Of a DNA stretch of 13,645 bases, positions 12,846 through 13,645 are shown piece after piece (positions within the stretch are counted from its first letter, which is position 1; each line of letters opens with the position of its first letter). Source of the DNA: Pseudomonadota bacterium. Its GTDB lineage: Bacteria; Pseudomonadota; Alphaproteobacteria; Azospirillales; Azospirillaceae. The position numbers and the translations under genes were made by a program. The notes beneath the pieces were generated by a model. It worked only from the letters and a program-made list of their open reading frames with translations, made no database searches and was not told the DNA's origin. The stretch spans positions 1 through 13,645 of the forward strand of contig JAEYOB010000603.1 in the NCBI GenBank assembly GCA_023412175.1. The letters are read 5' to 3'.

Positions 12846-13645
12846 GTGGCCCGTCTTGCCGACCATCTCCTCGACCTGTCGCCGCTGCGCCGGAACCGGG
12901 CGTTCCGCCTGCTGTACGTAGCCCGGCTGTCCTCCCTGCTGTCCTATGGCGTTCTCACCGTCGCGCTGGGCGTCCAGGCCTACGGCATCGCAGGCTCCTC
13001 GGTCGCCGTGGCGACCCTGCTGGCCGTCTCGGCCGTATCCATGGCGGCGTCCCTGCTGGTGGGCGGCGTCCTGGCCGACCGCATGGACCGGCGCAGGATC
13101 ATCGTGGCGGCGCGCACGGTCTACCTGCTGGCCATCGCCGCGCTGATCGCCAACACGCTCAGCCCCGCGCCCGCCCTCTGGCCGATGATGATCGCCGCCC
13201 TGATCGCCGGCCTGACCGGCGGGATCAGCCTGCCCGCCCTTGGTGCCGCACAGCCCATGCTGGTCGAGCGGGACCAGTTGCCGGCCGTGGCGGCGCTCAA
13301 CTCCATCGGCATCCAGGCGGGCGGCATCCTGGGGCCGCTCGCCGGCGGGGTCATGATCGACCAGACCGGGATTCTGGGAGCTTACGTGCTGGTGGCCGCC
13401 GGGACCGCGCTGACGCCGGTGCTGCTCGCCTTCCTGCCGAGCCTGCCGCCGCCGCCGGATGCCGCGGCGAAGCCGCTCGTGGCGCTTGCCGACGGTTTCC
13501 GCTTCCTGATGGGGAACCGGATGCTGTCGTCGATCCTGCTGATCGACTCCCTTGCCATGCTGATGGCGATGCCCCTGGCGCTCCTGCCCCAGTTCGCCAC
13601 CGAAGCCCTGGGGATGGGACAGTCCGCCGTCGGGGTGCTCTACGC
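12846..13645 (+). CDS. EntS-like MFS siderophore exporter (3' end cut by window edge)
   Basis: 266 codons are visible from the GTG at 12846; the frame runs open off the right edge. The N-terminus reads DLSPLRRNRAFRLLYVARL (10-28), closely resembling the opening of the enterobactin exporter EntS. The MFS motif A follows as GGVLADRMDRRR (73-84) between the second and third membrane segments. About seven of the expected twelve segments are present. A proline-rich central linker (LPSLPPPP near 198-205) followed by GFRFLMGNRML is also EntS-like. AAGGA (12830-12834) lies 11 nt before the GTG and overlaps the end of the AraC gene, which stops 6 nt earlier, so the two are likely one transcript. The natural role is export of a siderophore or of a desferri-siderophore after iron release. 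Substrate is inferred from resemblance and context. Confidence 0.85.
   Translation, partial: MARLADHLLDLSPLRRNRAFRLLYVARLSSLLSYGVLTVALGVQAYGIAGSSVAVATLLAVSAVSMAASLLVGGVLADRMDRRRIIVAARTVYLLAIAALIANTLSPAPALWPMMIAALIAGLTGGISLPALGAAQPMLVERDQLPAVAALNSIGIQAGGILGPLAGGVMIDQTGILGAYVLVAAGTALTPVLLAFLPSLPPPPDAAAKPLVALADGFRFLMGNRMLSSILLIDSLAMLMAMPLALLPQFATEALGMGQSAVGVLY

Noticed and set aside
1..13645. CRISPR arrays, tRNA/rRNA genes, transposases or integrase/att sites
   Set aside because: No regularly spaced repeats, no tRNA-like clover sequence and no transposase- or integrase-like protein could be seen on either strand.

Overview
This is a GC-rich window with strong G/C preference at third codon positions. 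The gene families suggest an alphaproteobacterium, possibly in the Rhodospirillales/Azospirillum area. That placement is an inference from composition and gene content; no taxonomic marker gene is present. Ten genes are complete and two are cut by the window edges. I found no tRNA, rRNA, CRISPR array or insertion sequence.

Left half (1-5020) is a transport and metabolism unit. A GntR/FCD-type regulator on the minus strand, cut at the left edge, is divergent from a plus-strand operon. The operon encodes a TRAP transporter (periplasmic binding protein, small and large membrane subunits), a type II 3-dehydroquinate dehydratase homologue and a quinate/shikimate-dehydrogenase-type enzyme. Together these suggest uptake of quinate, shikimate or a close cyclic polyol acid and its conversion to 3-dehydroshikimate. 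No 3-dehydroshikimate dehydratase is in the window. The dehydratase homologue lacks two usual substrate-contacting residues, so its exact substrate is open. A hairpin separates the binding-protein gene from the membrane-subunit genes, and a perfect 15-bp hairpin closes the operon.

Right half (5069-13645) is a siderophore-iron locus. On the minus strand, read from right to left, lie a TonB-dependent outer-membrane receptor, a periplasmic binding protein, a FecCD-type permease, an ABC ATPase and a siderophore-interacting flavoreductase with an N-terminal DUF2218 domain. Every junction overlaps by 1-7 nt, so this is a tightly coupled operon carrying the substrate from the outer membrane to reductive iron release in the cytoplasm. 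On the plus strand, divergently, lie a PchR-like AraC regulator and, 6 nt later, an EntS-like MFS siderophore exporter that runs off the right edge. A near-consensus Fur box (17 of 19 positions) sits between the two arms, just upstream of the receptor start.

The halves converge at 4981-5068 and appear functionally unrelated. The most interesting points are the TRAP-linked quinate/shikimate operon with its divergent dehydratase, and the compact siderophore import/export/regulation locus with a DUF2218-flavoreductase fusion and no siderophore biosynthesis genes in view.
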